This document shows positions 1-5,581 of a DNA stretch of 7,281 nucleotides, one piece after another. How positions within the stretch are numbered: position 1 is the stretch's first letter; each line of letters starts with the position of its first letter. The translations under genes were made by a program, and so were the position numbers. The stretch covers positions 1 to 7,281 of the forward strand of contig DAHXPE010000508.1 of the NCBI GenBank assembly GCA_027364495.1, written 5' to 3'. The notes below the pieces were generated by a model, which saw only the letters and a program-made list of their open reading frames with translations, did no database searches and was not told the DNA's origin. The DNA is from Candidatus Heimdallarchaeota archaeon. Its GTDB lineage: Archaea; Asgardarchaeota; Heimdallarchaeia; Hodarchaeales; LC-3.

Positions 1-43
1 TTATTATAATCATCAAATTCAACATAAATATCGATAAATTGGT

Positions 44-54
44 CTATTTATAAA
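44..54 (-). promoter_or_regulatory. TATA-like box facing the left edge
   Basis: Read on the minus strand this is TTTATAAATAG, close to the archaeal TATA consensus. An ATG lies at 25-23 (minus), about 25 bases from the centre of the box, which is the spacing expected for a leaderless archaeal transcript. Only eight codons (MLNLMIII) fit before the window ends, so a gene beginning here cannot be confirmed. Confidence 0.3.
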
Positions 55-202
55 TTTGATTGTGTTAAATAAAATCACAATGAATTCCTTAATAATATTC
101 ACAATAAAAGTTAATTAGGACTTAATATAACAAAATAGGTAAATTCATGAAATTAAAATTCGAAAATTAATCCTTTTAATCAAAACAGGGTTTATTAATT
201 AT

Positions 203-217
203 TAATATAAAATAATT
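203..217 (+). promoter_or_regulatory. Candidate TATA element of the AbrB-like gene
   Basis: The stretch TTAATATAAAATAATT lies about 40-50 bases upstream of the ATG at 255. It would place a start of transcription near 235 and give a leader of about 20 bases. A second TATA-like string (TTTATA, 236-241) is too close to the ATG for a leaderless message. The whole region is AT-rich, so this assignment is weak. Confidence 0.25.
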
Positions 218-254
218 AGAACTTTTCAGTAGACATTTATAGGTTTTTATTAAA

Positions 255-425
255 ATGCCAAAATTACAAAAAAACACAAAAATCTTAAATGGAAAGAATT
301 ATAATTTTTATAATATTTCTATTCCAAAACATCTAATTGATTTACTAAAATGGGAAGGAGGCGATTGTATTAAAATTCAAGTTGAAAATAGAAATAATTC
401 AACCTTTCTTGTTTTAAAAAAGTAA
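255..425 (+). CDS. Small AbrB/MazE-like (SpoVT-AbrB fold) DNA-binding protein
   Basis: This encodes a 56-residue protein (ATG to TAA). The core, residues 20-56, fits the swapped-hairpin AbrB/MazE pattern: strand NISIPK, helix HLIDLLKWE, a GDCIKIQVE turn and strand, then a closing strand FLVLKK. The Ile-Pro-Lys start, the 'l-x-w/l-x-x-G-D' turn and the final hydrophobic-Lys strand are the usual marks of the family. Members act as dimeric DNA-binding transcription regulators or as antitoxins of toxin-antitoxin pairs. No PIN or MazF toxin is visible beside it, so it looks like an orphan regulator. It is followed within 30 bases by a perfect inverted repeat and a T-tract, which could be its terminator or an operator. 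No clear Shine-Dalgarno sequence precedes the ATG. Fold assignment is fairly secure; function is inferred. Confidence 0.7.
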   Translation: MPKLQKNTKILNGKNYNFYNISIPKHLIDLLKWEGGDCIKIQVENRNNSTFLVLKK

Positions 426-451
426 TTTTTGTATCGGTAGAATCAAAAATT

Positions 452-501
452 TTCACTAGAAATTCCTCGAGTACTTTCTAGTGAACACACTCCCCTTTTT
501 T
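452..501 (+). terminator. 11-bp perfect inverted repeat followed by a T-tract
   Basis: TTCACTAGAAA (452-462) and TTTCTAGTGAA (475-485) are exact reverse complements separated by a 12-base loop that contains the palindrome CTCGAG (466-471). Six T residues follow at 496-501. The element begins 27 bases after the AbrB-like stop codon, so a terminator is the simplest reading. Oligo-T alone usually suffices in archaea, so a strong stem could instead be an operator for a dimeric regulator such as the adjacent AbrB-like protein. The element also lies upstream of the protease gene. Confidence 0.5.
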
Positions 502-586
502 ATGTGAATTGCCAATTATTACAAGATTCTTGATAATTGGAATAACTAACCAATTAAAGAATCAAATATTTAGATTTGATGAATTT

Positions 587-2218
587 ATGACTAACAGGTT
601 ATTATATTCTACCATATTTATTCTCTTAAATATAACTATGGTATTAAATTGTTCTTCTAGTGTGTTAAGTACTATTAAAGAACAGGGTTTTAATGATAAA
701 GTATTTGACAATTCCATTATTAATACTTTAGACGAAGATGAAATAACAATCAATCAAGACAAAAATTTAGACAACTAAATATATGCTTCTTCTTTTAATT
801 CGTCTGGATACTCAAACAAAGGCGAATTATATGAAAAACAAATTGATCTTCATGAAAAATCAGTATCAGCATTAACAAACGAAAGTACCAGTATTTACCA
901 AAATACAAATTTTTTAACATCCAGTGCCTTAGGAATAGGTTCTATTGATTCGAATTATGCTGATGACAAAGCTTATCAAGTGTTTAAGGAAGGTACTTAT
1001 TTTCCCCAATTAGCTCTTGCGAAAATTGATTTCAATGCCATGACTAGTAGTGGAACTAATTATTTGACTATTTCAATTACTGAAGAACAAGATACATATT
1101 TGAGAACATTGCATGTATTAGTTAATGACGTAAATAAGTATACAACATACATTGGTTCTGGTACGACCGTTTTACCAATAAATATAGGTTCGTATTCAGC
1201 TGGATTACAAAAAGTATCTGTTCAAATCGAATGGGGAGCATATAAATTACATGGATGGAAACTAAATTATGCTTATACTGAACCTAATAATCAAAAATGG
1301 GCACCAACTCAAATGTGGTTTCCTAAATCATCAATATCACAAATTGAGACCTATTTCATAGGCGGTTATTCATCTTGGATCTAATTACAAATTAGTGCTG
1401 ATCAAGATTCTTATGCAAGATATTTAGATATTTTAGTTGACGATAATTTAGTTTGGAATGACATCTGGCTTTATTCATCGTTATCTGCAACTTATTCTCT
1501 TGGAAATTACCAGGCACGATCTGTTCATAAATTAACACTTTCAATTGAATGGGGTAGCTATAAAGAACATGGTTGGTCCTTAAATACCTTGAAACCATAT
1601 TGGCTTGCAACAACTGTTGAAGTAGATTGGATGCAAGGATATGAGCCTTCTGTAAATGATCTAAATTACATTGAAGATTATTACAAGACTAATAGCTATG
1701 AACAGGTAAAATTCATCAAAAATGAACAAATTCCGACCATTAATAATATGGATGGAAATTCATTAATTTCAACCTACAATACCTATAATGACAGTAATAC
1801 TCTAAATCCTCCAACTGGTTATCGTTATATGGTAGCTGGAAAATATGCTAGTAGTTCAGGCGTTGCAGGATTTATGTTAACGGTACAGTATCCTACATAT
1901 ACTGAATTTCTTGATATGTTTTTTATTTCTTATCAGACGTTAATGGATGCTTCAGGTCTAGGTTCAGGTAAATATAAAGCCACCATTATGCATGAACTCG
2001 GCCATACCTTTACCATTCTAATCAGACATGATGGGGCTGAATATTATGACTGGAGTGACCCTTCATCTTGTATGGATACCTTAACAGGGACCAATACTGG
2101 TGCAAATCCAATTTACAGTTATTGGTGGTGGACAAATAACTGGTGGAACCTTAGAGAGGATTTAAACACTCAATATCCAACTTATGCCCAGAAAGCTAAT
2201 AATCTTATTGATGTCTAG
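587..2218 (+). pseudogene. Secreted zinc metalloprotease (metzincin-like), interrupted by two in-frame TAA codons
   Basis: One reading frame runs from ATG 587 to TAG 2216-2218 (544 codons), but TAA codons interrupt it at 776-778 (codon 64) and 1382-1384 (codon 266). Residues 1-25 are a signal peptide (MTNRLLYSTIFILLNITMV). Two tandem beta-rich domains follow, each ending in IEWGxYKxHGWxLN (HGW at 1250 and 1568, period 106 codons). The C-terminal catalytic part opens with EVDWMQGYEPSVNDL and carries MHELGHTF (HELGH at 1991-2005): two zinc-binding His and a catalytic Glu. A third His follows at 2027-2029, and SCMD (2066-2077) could be a Met-turn. The product would be a secreted endopeptidase. 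Protein-like sequence continues across both stops, and the second stop falls inside a repeat-domain strand. Nonsense decay is therefore the simplest reading; readthrough is less likely. I prefer ATG 587 to TTG 509 because it places the signal peptide at the terminus. A tail-only product from an internal start would lack the signal peptide. Confidence 0.8.
974..1600 (+). repeat. Tandem duplicated 106-residue domain within the protease gene
   Basis: Unit A (about 974-1285) and unit B (about 1292-1600) align without frame change. Matching blocks are ISITEEQDTYLR with LQISADQDSYAR, LHVLVND with LDILVDD, and IEWGAYKLHGWKLN with IEWGSYKEHGWSLN. The offset between the two HGW motifs is 318 bases. 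The predicted strands suggest a beta-sandwich of the kind used in secreted proteases as a binding or prodomain module. I do not recognise the exact family. The second in-frame TAA sits at the position of a Thr in unit A. Confidence 0.7.
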
Positions 2219-2238
2219 TAATACTTCGTTTCATCCAC

Positions 2239-2267
2239 TTTTTTAATTTTAATATTTTTTCTTTTTT
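2239..2267 (+). terminator. Oligo-T terminator after the protease gene
   Basis: Four T runs of six, four, six and six bases (2239-2244, 2247-2250, 2255-2260, 2262-2267) start 20 bases after the TAG of the protease gene. Archaeal RNA polymerase ends transcription at such non-template T-tracts without needing a hairpin. No stem is evident. Confidence 0.5.
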
Positions 2268-2305
2268 ACCTTTATAATAATTTTGATACCTTTATAATAA
2301 TTTGA
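2267..2305. repeat. Two-copy 20/19-bp tandem repeat
   Basis: TACCTTTATAATAATTTTGA (2267-2286) is followed directly by the same unit lacking one T (2287-2305). The one-base difference is in a T run, as expected from slippage. It lies between the protease terminator and a region of gene remnants, and has no evident function. Confidence 0.75.
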
Positions 2306-2331
2306 GCATAATTCTTTACTACGTTTTGATG

Positions 2332-2469
2332 TTAGTTTACGTGTTTATTAACCTCATCGCTGTTTTGGACCTATCTATATAGGCCAGTTTCAAAAGTTAA
2401 AACTTGTTCAACTTGGAACGAATGTCTAATGGCTCCATGGTCACCTATCCCAGTGTAATAATCTGGTCC
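2332..2469 (-). pseudogene. Remnant of an unrecognised minus-strand gene, with in-frame TAG
   Basis: The minus strand reads 33 protein-like residues (2469 to 2374) that begin GPDYYTGIGDHGAIRHSF and end FETGLYR. They are bounded upstream by a TAG at 2472-2470, with no start codon. After an in-frame TAG at 2373-2371, twelve more residues (VQNSDEVNKHVN) lead to a TAA at 2334-2332. The Asp, His, Gly and Tyr content is far from what random AT-rich DNA gives, so this is probably coding debris. The family is not recognised and the fragment is too short to assign a function. It may come from the same lost gene as the fragment at 2538-2717, but nothing links them directly. Confidence 0.35.
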
Positions 2470-2537
2470 CTACCAAAAATTAAGAAAATGTAGTAAAGAT
2501 GTTACTTTTCTTTTATAATATCTTAATTTTTGATTCA

Positions 2538-2717
2538 TTACAATACTAATTTCAAAATGTTTTTATCCTTAAATTGATCTAAATCTGATTTTATTAAAGG
2601 TGAATTTTGATTGTATTCAACTAAAGCACCTTCGTTAATAAGCTCTCTAACTGCATTATAAACATTCCAATGAAAATGCCTATCTTCAATTTCATCTTTT
2701 TCAAAGAAATCCAAAGA
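2538..2717 (-). pseudogene. C-terminal remnant of a minus-strand gene, possibly winged-helix
   Basis: The minus strand is open for 59 codons, from just after a TGA (2720-2718) to a TAA (2540-2538). The peptide begins SLDFFEKDEIEDRHFHW, continues through VYNAVRELINEGALVEY, and ends FKDKNILKLVL. It is a charged, amphipathic, well-formed protein sequence with no start codon, so it looks like the 3' end of a gene whose front is lost. The alternative frame just upstream reads LIEQNLIFGFL, so a frameshift may explain the break. The helix VYNAVRELINEGALVEY resembles the recognition-helix-to-wing part of winged-helix proteins, but that is a weak resemblance and no family is claimed. Confidence 0.45.
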
Positions 2718-2832
2718 TCAGATTTTGCTCAATTAATATTTATGTATTCTTTATTTCATTGGTCCATTTTTAATTTTATAATGAGTATTATTTAACAATT
2801 TTTATTTCTGATCTTGACCAAAGAATAGTAAA

Positions 2833-3057
2833 ATGGTAACAATTTTGAGATTCCTATCTGGGCTTATCAACAGACAAAGGAATCTGAAACTCAAGGACAT
2901 CAGAATAGTGCTGGTCATAGATAGAAAATTGTTTCTGGATAATATTGACGAAAAGAATATCGGGATGAGTGAGGAAAAAAAAAAAAAAATAATCAAAAAA
3001 GTAAAGAGTAAACCTGTAGTTTGTCGAAGAATTGGTAGCTATTTTCATATTAAATAA
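2833..3057 (+). CDS. Small basic hypothetical protein with an A15 tract in the gene
   Basis: This is a 74-residue frame from ATG 2833 to TAA 3055-3057 with a basic product. It has a hydrophobic start (MVTILRFLSGLI), a central segment DIRIVLVIDRKLFLDNIDEK, and a Lys-rich helix MSEEKKKKIIKKVKSKP. I do not recognise it. Fifteen consecutive A residues (2975-2989) lie inside the Lys run. Of the three frames after the run, only this one stays open for long, so the tract has not obviously broken the gene. Two frames on the opposite strand are also open but would encode Phe-rich products typical of antisense to Lys-rich DNA. It sits downstream of gene debris and has no operon partner. It could be a genuine small gene or another fragment. 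Confidence 0.4.
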   Translation: MVTILRFLSGLINRQRNLKLKDIRIVLVIDRKLFLDNIDEKNIGMSEEKKKKIIKKVKSKPVVCRRIGSYFHIK

Positions 3058-3063
3058 ATACAT

Positions 3064-3087
3064 TTAATAAAAGTAAAATTTTATTAA
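3064..3087. repeat. 9-bp A/T-only inverted repeat
   Basis: TTAATAAAA (3064-3072) and TTTTATTAA (3079-3087) pair perfectly around a six-base loop, seven bases after the stop at 3057. It could terminate the upstream gene. Because it is entirely A and T in AT-rich DNA, chance is a serious alternative. Confidence 0.25.
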
Positions 3088-3095
3088 CAATATTT

Positions 3096-3245
3096 ATGCT
3101 TGGTTTATTCAAGAAAGAAATTGAAAAAGAATTTTTTCTAGGAGTTGTAAATTATACAAGTAAATTAAAAGAACATACTTTCCCGAGCATAATCAAAAAA
3201 TGTTGCTTGATAAAGCTTTTTAAAATCGAAATAATATTGGAATAG
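3096..3245 (+). CDS. Possible micro-ORF, 49 residues
   Basis: ATG 3096 to TAG 3243-3245 encodes 49 residues: MLGLFKKEIEKEFFLGVV, then NYTSKLKEHTFPSIIKKC, ending LFKIEIILE. The composition is protein-like (amphipathic, Lys/Glu-rich, with a Cys-Cys pair). The TATA-like string TTTAATAAAA lies about 27 bases upstream of the ATG, suitable for a leaderless message. The same bases form the inverted repeat at 3064-3087. The family is not recognised. It could equally be the front of a decayed gene or a chance frame. Confidence 0.25.
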   Translation: MLGLFKKEIEKEFFLGVVNYTSKLKEHTFPSIIKKCCLIKLFKIEIILE

Positions 3246-3509
3246 TTTAAATTAAAAAATAGATTATTTGAAGTCCTTTACATCAAAAGAGAATAAAATT
3301 ATGGAATCGCTCCTATTATTTAATTTATAATATCTATGAGTTGTTTGTTGTTCTATTAATTTCAGTGAAATCTAAGGAGACCTTAAAAATAACTTCCAAA
3401 AATTTTTTTAAAAGAAAATTTCGGTAGGTAAAATAAATGTTTTACATCCTATAAATGATTAAAGTAAAGCAAAAAGGTGGATAGAATGCACAAAAGGAAA
3501 GAATCAAAG
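3246..3509. other. Non-coding AT-rich stretch
   Basis: I see no convincing gene here on either strand. A 16-codon frame starting near 3486 (MHKRKESKKNKNIELI) is too short to support. A/T tracts near 3400-3422 form only weak imperfect stems. Confidence 0.4.
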
Positions 3510-3520
3510 AAAAATAAAAA
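3510..3520 (-). terminator. Oligo-T terminator of the minus-strand pair
   Basis: On the minus strand this is two runs of five T separated by one A, about 28 bases beyond the stop of the 76-residue membrane protein. The position suits a shared transcript end for the two minus-strand genes. Confidence 0.4.
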
Positions 3521-3547
3521 TATTGAATTAATTTGATCAATCTAATG

Positions 3548-3778
3548 CTATGTTCGTCTACTATTTTTGATTTCCTTGAAGTCGGTGTTATATAAAGCAA
3601 AGGATATTATTAATATACCCATTATTACAGCAATAATGTATGTAAGAATAACACTATACCAATGAACAGATAAAAGAACTAATATAGCAAAAATAATTAT
3701 AAAAAAAATGAAAATAGTATTAATTAGAATATGAATTATTTTGTTATTCATTTTAAGAACCTTATATTTATTCATCAT
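3548..3778 (-). CDS. Small two-helix membrane protein (candidate immunity protein)
   Basis: This encodes a 76-residue protein with two predicted membrane helices, about residues 14-41 (centre INTIFIFFIIIFAILVLL) and 44-67 (ILTYIIAVIMGILIISFAL). It ends in a charged tail, DFKEIKNSRRT. There is no catalytic motif. It starts 49 bases after the stop of the 318-residue secreted protein on the same strand and is followed by a T-tract, so the two genes are probably co-transcribed. Two adjacent ATG codons (3778 and 3775) and a third (3748) are possible starts; the last would give a 66-residue product with both helices kept. Small one- to four-helix membrane proteins commonly act as immunity proteins beside pore-forming bacteriocin genes. 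I infer that role from size, topology and position, not from sequence similarity. A simple membrane protein of unrelated function remains possible. Confidence 0.65.
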   Translation of the reverse strand: MMNKYKVLKMNNKIIHILINTIFIFFIIIFAILVLLSVHWYSVILTYIIAVIMGILIISFALYNTDFKEIKNSRRT

Positions 3779-3827
3779 TACTTTATTTTTTAAAAAGTTT
3801 GTAAGTTTTTCTCACTATTCATTTAAT

Positions 3828-4784
3828 TTAAGCAATCCATTGTGCATATATCATATTGTCACGACCGCCAAAGCCACCTGCAAATCCACCGCCAAAACCT
3901 ATTTGGAAGCTTCTCCAATGAGTACACCATAATCCACATGCCCACCAGTCACCAGCACGAGCCCATGTCCAACCATCTCCATTTTCAGCTGTCGTTCCAT
4001 TGACAAATGTGACCAAACTTATACCCAATAAGCCAATTATAATTCCCACAATTAACCCAATAGCTGCAACGATCCATGAGAAAGGAGGAACTGCAACAAT
4101 GAAAGCTGCTACTGCAACAAGAATTAGATCTAATGCAGCATTCAAGTTAGCTTGGCTAGCTAAATTATCCATATAAGCTTGAGAAAAGTGATTATGTACA
4201 AAACTGTTTCCCCAAAGACCGAAATTTAGATTATAGTCACCTGGATACAAATAACTTGGTGCGGTAGGAGAAACATCACCACCAATATTATCATCATGAT
4301 TATATTTTATCCAATAATTTGAGGCTCCGGGTGAATTTACACTCAAAATACCATCCCAATAAGAAGTAGGGAGATAAGCTGTTTGGGCTGAATTACTCGA
4401 CAATGTAGATATTGTTTTAGTTTTTACTGATGAAGATATTTGAGTAGACTGTGAATTAGAAGAAGTAGGTGATTCAAATCCTCCTTCAATGGTTTTCCCG
4501 TTTACTACATTCTGAATAGTAATTTTATCCTTATTATAGGAGAGAATTTTAAAAGTAAAAGGCTGACCTTTGTTAAAAATAGTAACCTCATTAGAAGAAC
4601 TATTTACTTGTATTCCTAAACTACGAGAATTCTTTTTCAGAAAGGATATTCTGTTATCAACTTGTGTTTTATCAGTTTGGGTATTGCTGATACCAACTTC
4701 ATATCCTTCAATTGATGATGATATCACCATCACTACTATTAGTAAAAGACAGGATATCAATAATTTTTTCTTAATTGAAATCAT
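3828..4784 (-). CDS. Secreted protein with hydrophobic hairpin and Trp/Cys/Gly-rich tail (candidate pore-forming or antimicrobial protein)
   Basis: This encodes 318 residues, apparently intact. Residues 1-27 form a signal peptide (MISIKKKLLISCLLLIVVMV). Residues 28-102 are a small beta-rich domain and 103-136 a Ser/Thr-rich linker. Residues 137-216 form an aromatic domain (YWDGILSV, NYWIKYNHDDN, GLWGNSFVHNHF). Residues 217-261 are two very hydrophobic helices joined by a Pro-Pro turn (233-234). The tail has WTWARAGDWW, the cysteine pair C283/C287 (CGLWC), the Gly-rich GFGGGFAGGFGG (296-307) and a terminal QWIA. I do not recognise a family. A helical hairpin inside a signal-peptide-bearing protein is typical of pore-forming toxins such as the colicin hairpin, and the first domain could be a propeptide. 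The next gene encodes a small membrane protein, which fits a toxin and immunity pair. A membrane-anchored surface protein is the main alternative. Confidence 0.7.
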   Translation of the reverse strand: MISIKKKLLISCLLLIVVMVISSSIEGYEVGISNTQTDKTQVDNRISFLKKNSRSLGIQVNSSSNEVTIFNKGQPFTFKILSYNKDKITIQNVVNGKTIEGGFESPTSSNSQSTQISSSVKTKTISTLSSNSAQTAYLPTSYWDGILSVNSPGASNYWIKYNHDDNIGGDVSPTAPSYLYPGDYNLNFGLWGNSFVHNHFSQAYMDNLASQANLNAALDLILVAVAAFIVAVPPFSWIVAAIGLIVGIIIGLLGISLVTFVNGTTAENGDGWTWARAGDWWACGLWCTHWRSFQIGFGGGFAGGFGGRDNMIYAQWIA

Positions 4785-4800
4785 TTTTTCACAGCTTGTT

Positions 4801-4816
4801 TCATAAAAGATTTTTA
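4801..4816 (-). promoter_or_regulatory. Candidate TATA region of the secreted-protein gene
   Basis: The minus strand reads AAAAATCTTTTATGA about 17-32 bases before the ATG at 4784. That fits a TATA element for a leaderless or nearly leaderless transcript. The bases just before the ATG (CTGTGAAAAAA) hold no Shine-Dalgarno sequence. Support is positional only. Confidence 0.25.
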
Positions 4817-4855
4817 CTTACTTAATAGAGAAAAATAACTAACTAGAAATAATTT

Positions 4856-4945
4856 TTACAGGTTCACTAATGTAATATCATTTTCTGAAGTAAGCTATTC
4901 AAGCTCCTGTGCTTTAACTTTAAATAGTTTTTGATAAACAGATAT
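4856..4945 (-). pseudogene. Possible minus-strand gene tail with in-frame TAG
   Basis: The minus strand reads ISVYQKLFKVKAQELE, an in-frame TAG (4897-4895), then LTSENDITLVNL and a TAA at 4858-4856. There is no start codon, and a TAA lies immediately upstream. The peptide is well formed but short. It lies 72 bases upstream of the 318-residue gene on the same strand. It may be the decayed end of a former neighbour, or chance. Confidence 0.2.
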
Positions 4946-5267
4946 TTATATATTTTCATTCTTATAAACTGAATAAAAATTAATCTAAGGTTAATTATTA
5001 TTTTTATAACAGTTTTATCATCAAACATGCCAGTAATAAATTAAAAAAAAATTGGTTATAAAAATTCAAATTACATATTATAAATAAGATTGTCTTTGTA
5101 GTTTTTTACAATAAATAAATTATTAATAAACTTTGAAAATGCAGCTGGCTAATTTATATATTCATTCCTCCAAAGGCATTTAAATTTATTATCATTTACT
5201 AAATTTTGAATCTAGATAATCAAGAAATGTTGCAAAAGACGAAAAATTTTAAATTTTCTTTTCACTA
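4946..5267. other. Non-coding AT-rich stretch
   Basis: I see no frame on either strand with protein-like composition, no tRNA-like structure and no long inverted repeat. Poly-A and poly-T runs are frequent. It separates the leftward minus-strand pair from the rightward histidine kinase remnant. Confidence 0.4.
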
Positions 5268-5420
5268 TTAATAAATTTGCACCTCAGGATCTGTAAGTTT
5301 TCCTGTTAAGATGGAATTCCTAAAAGTGTTTAAAAATGAAATTGAAAACGCAATAAATATAAAAACACAAGAGAATATTACCAATATATTTAAATTTAAA
5401 GATAATTCATTATTTGAACC
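5268..5420 (-). pseudogene. Possible C-terminal tail of a membrane protein, antisense to the kinase remnant's front
   Basis: The minus strand is open for 50 codons to a TAA at 5270-5268, with no start codon. It reads LNLNILVIFSCVFIFIAFSI (a membrane helix) followed by FLNTFRNSILTGKL and TDPEVQIY. The polar tail extends 43 bases beyond the plus-strand ATG at 5311. Histidine kinase similarity on the plus strand begins only near 5400, so 5268-5400 may belong to a different, minus-strand gene. Antisense of Lys/Asn-rich DNA also yields Phe/Leu/Ile-rich peptides, which is the main reason for caution. Confidence 0.25.
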
Positions 5421-5568
5421 TTATTTTACAACCAAGGATAATAAAGGCACTGGCCTTGGTCTTTCCTCTATTTATGGATTCATTCGTAAAGAAAATGGTT
5501 TCTTAATGGTATCAAGTGAACTGGCATTCGGAACCACGATAACAATGTTTTTGCCAAGATGCAGGTGA
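5311..5568 (+). pseudogene. C-terminal fragment of a sensor histidine kinase (HATPase_c domain)
   Basis: This is an 85-codon frame, ATG 5311 to TGA 5566-5568. From about residue 31 it matches the end of a histidine kinase ATP-binding domain. It shows the F-box LFEPYFTTK, the G2 box GTGLGLSS, then IYGFIRKENGFLMVSSE and the final FGTTITMFLPR. The dimerisation/phosphoacceptor helix (H-box), N-box and G1 box are absent, so it cannot bind ATP normally or autophosphorylate. Full kinases of this class usually exceed 300 residues, and only about 50 remain. The first 30 residues (MEFLKVFKNEIENAINIK onward) do not look like a kinase and may be unrelated DNA. The next remnant, a beta-helix protein, resumes 14 bases after the stop in another frame, as at a deletion or recombination joint. 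Confidence 0.75.
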
Positions 5569-5581
5569 GTACCATAAATAA

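Noticed and set aside
59..81. ATTGTG and CACAAT inverted repeat
   Set aside because: Only six bases pair, the spacing is arbitrary and a similar CACAAT recurs nearby, so chance is likely.
509..586. TTG start at 509 extending the protease signal region by 26 residues
   Set aside because: ATG 587 places a standard charged start and hydrophobic core at the N-terminus; the extension buries the signal peptide and uses a weak start codon.
653..661. Lipobox-like VLNC after the signal peptide of the protease
   Set aside because: The residues before Cys do not fit the usual L-[AS]-[GA]-C pattern and nothing else supports lipid attachment.
776..1384. Reassignment of TAA to a sense codon
   Set aside because: TAA ends the AbrB-like gene, the 318-residue gene and the beta-helix frame at natural protein ends, so TAA works as a stop here.
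1392..1613. 73-residue minus-strand frame
   Set aside because: It lies antisense to the second repeat domain of the protease, whose plus-strand frame is clearly the constrained one.
2366..2385. CCTAT-CTAT-ATAGG small inverted repeat
   Set aside because: A five-base stem in AT-rich DNA is expected by chance and no transcript end or operator role is indicated.
2802..3063. Two minus-strand frames rich in Phe, Leu and Ile
   Set aside because: They are antisense to a Lys-rich plus-strand frame and their runs of Phe come from the A15 tract.
4570..4806. 78-residue plus-strand frame
   Set aside because: It is antisense to the signal peptide and first domain of the 318-residue gene and has no promoter or protein-like pattern of its own.
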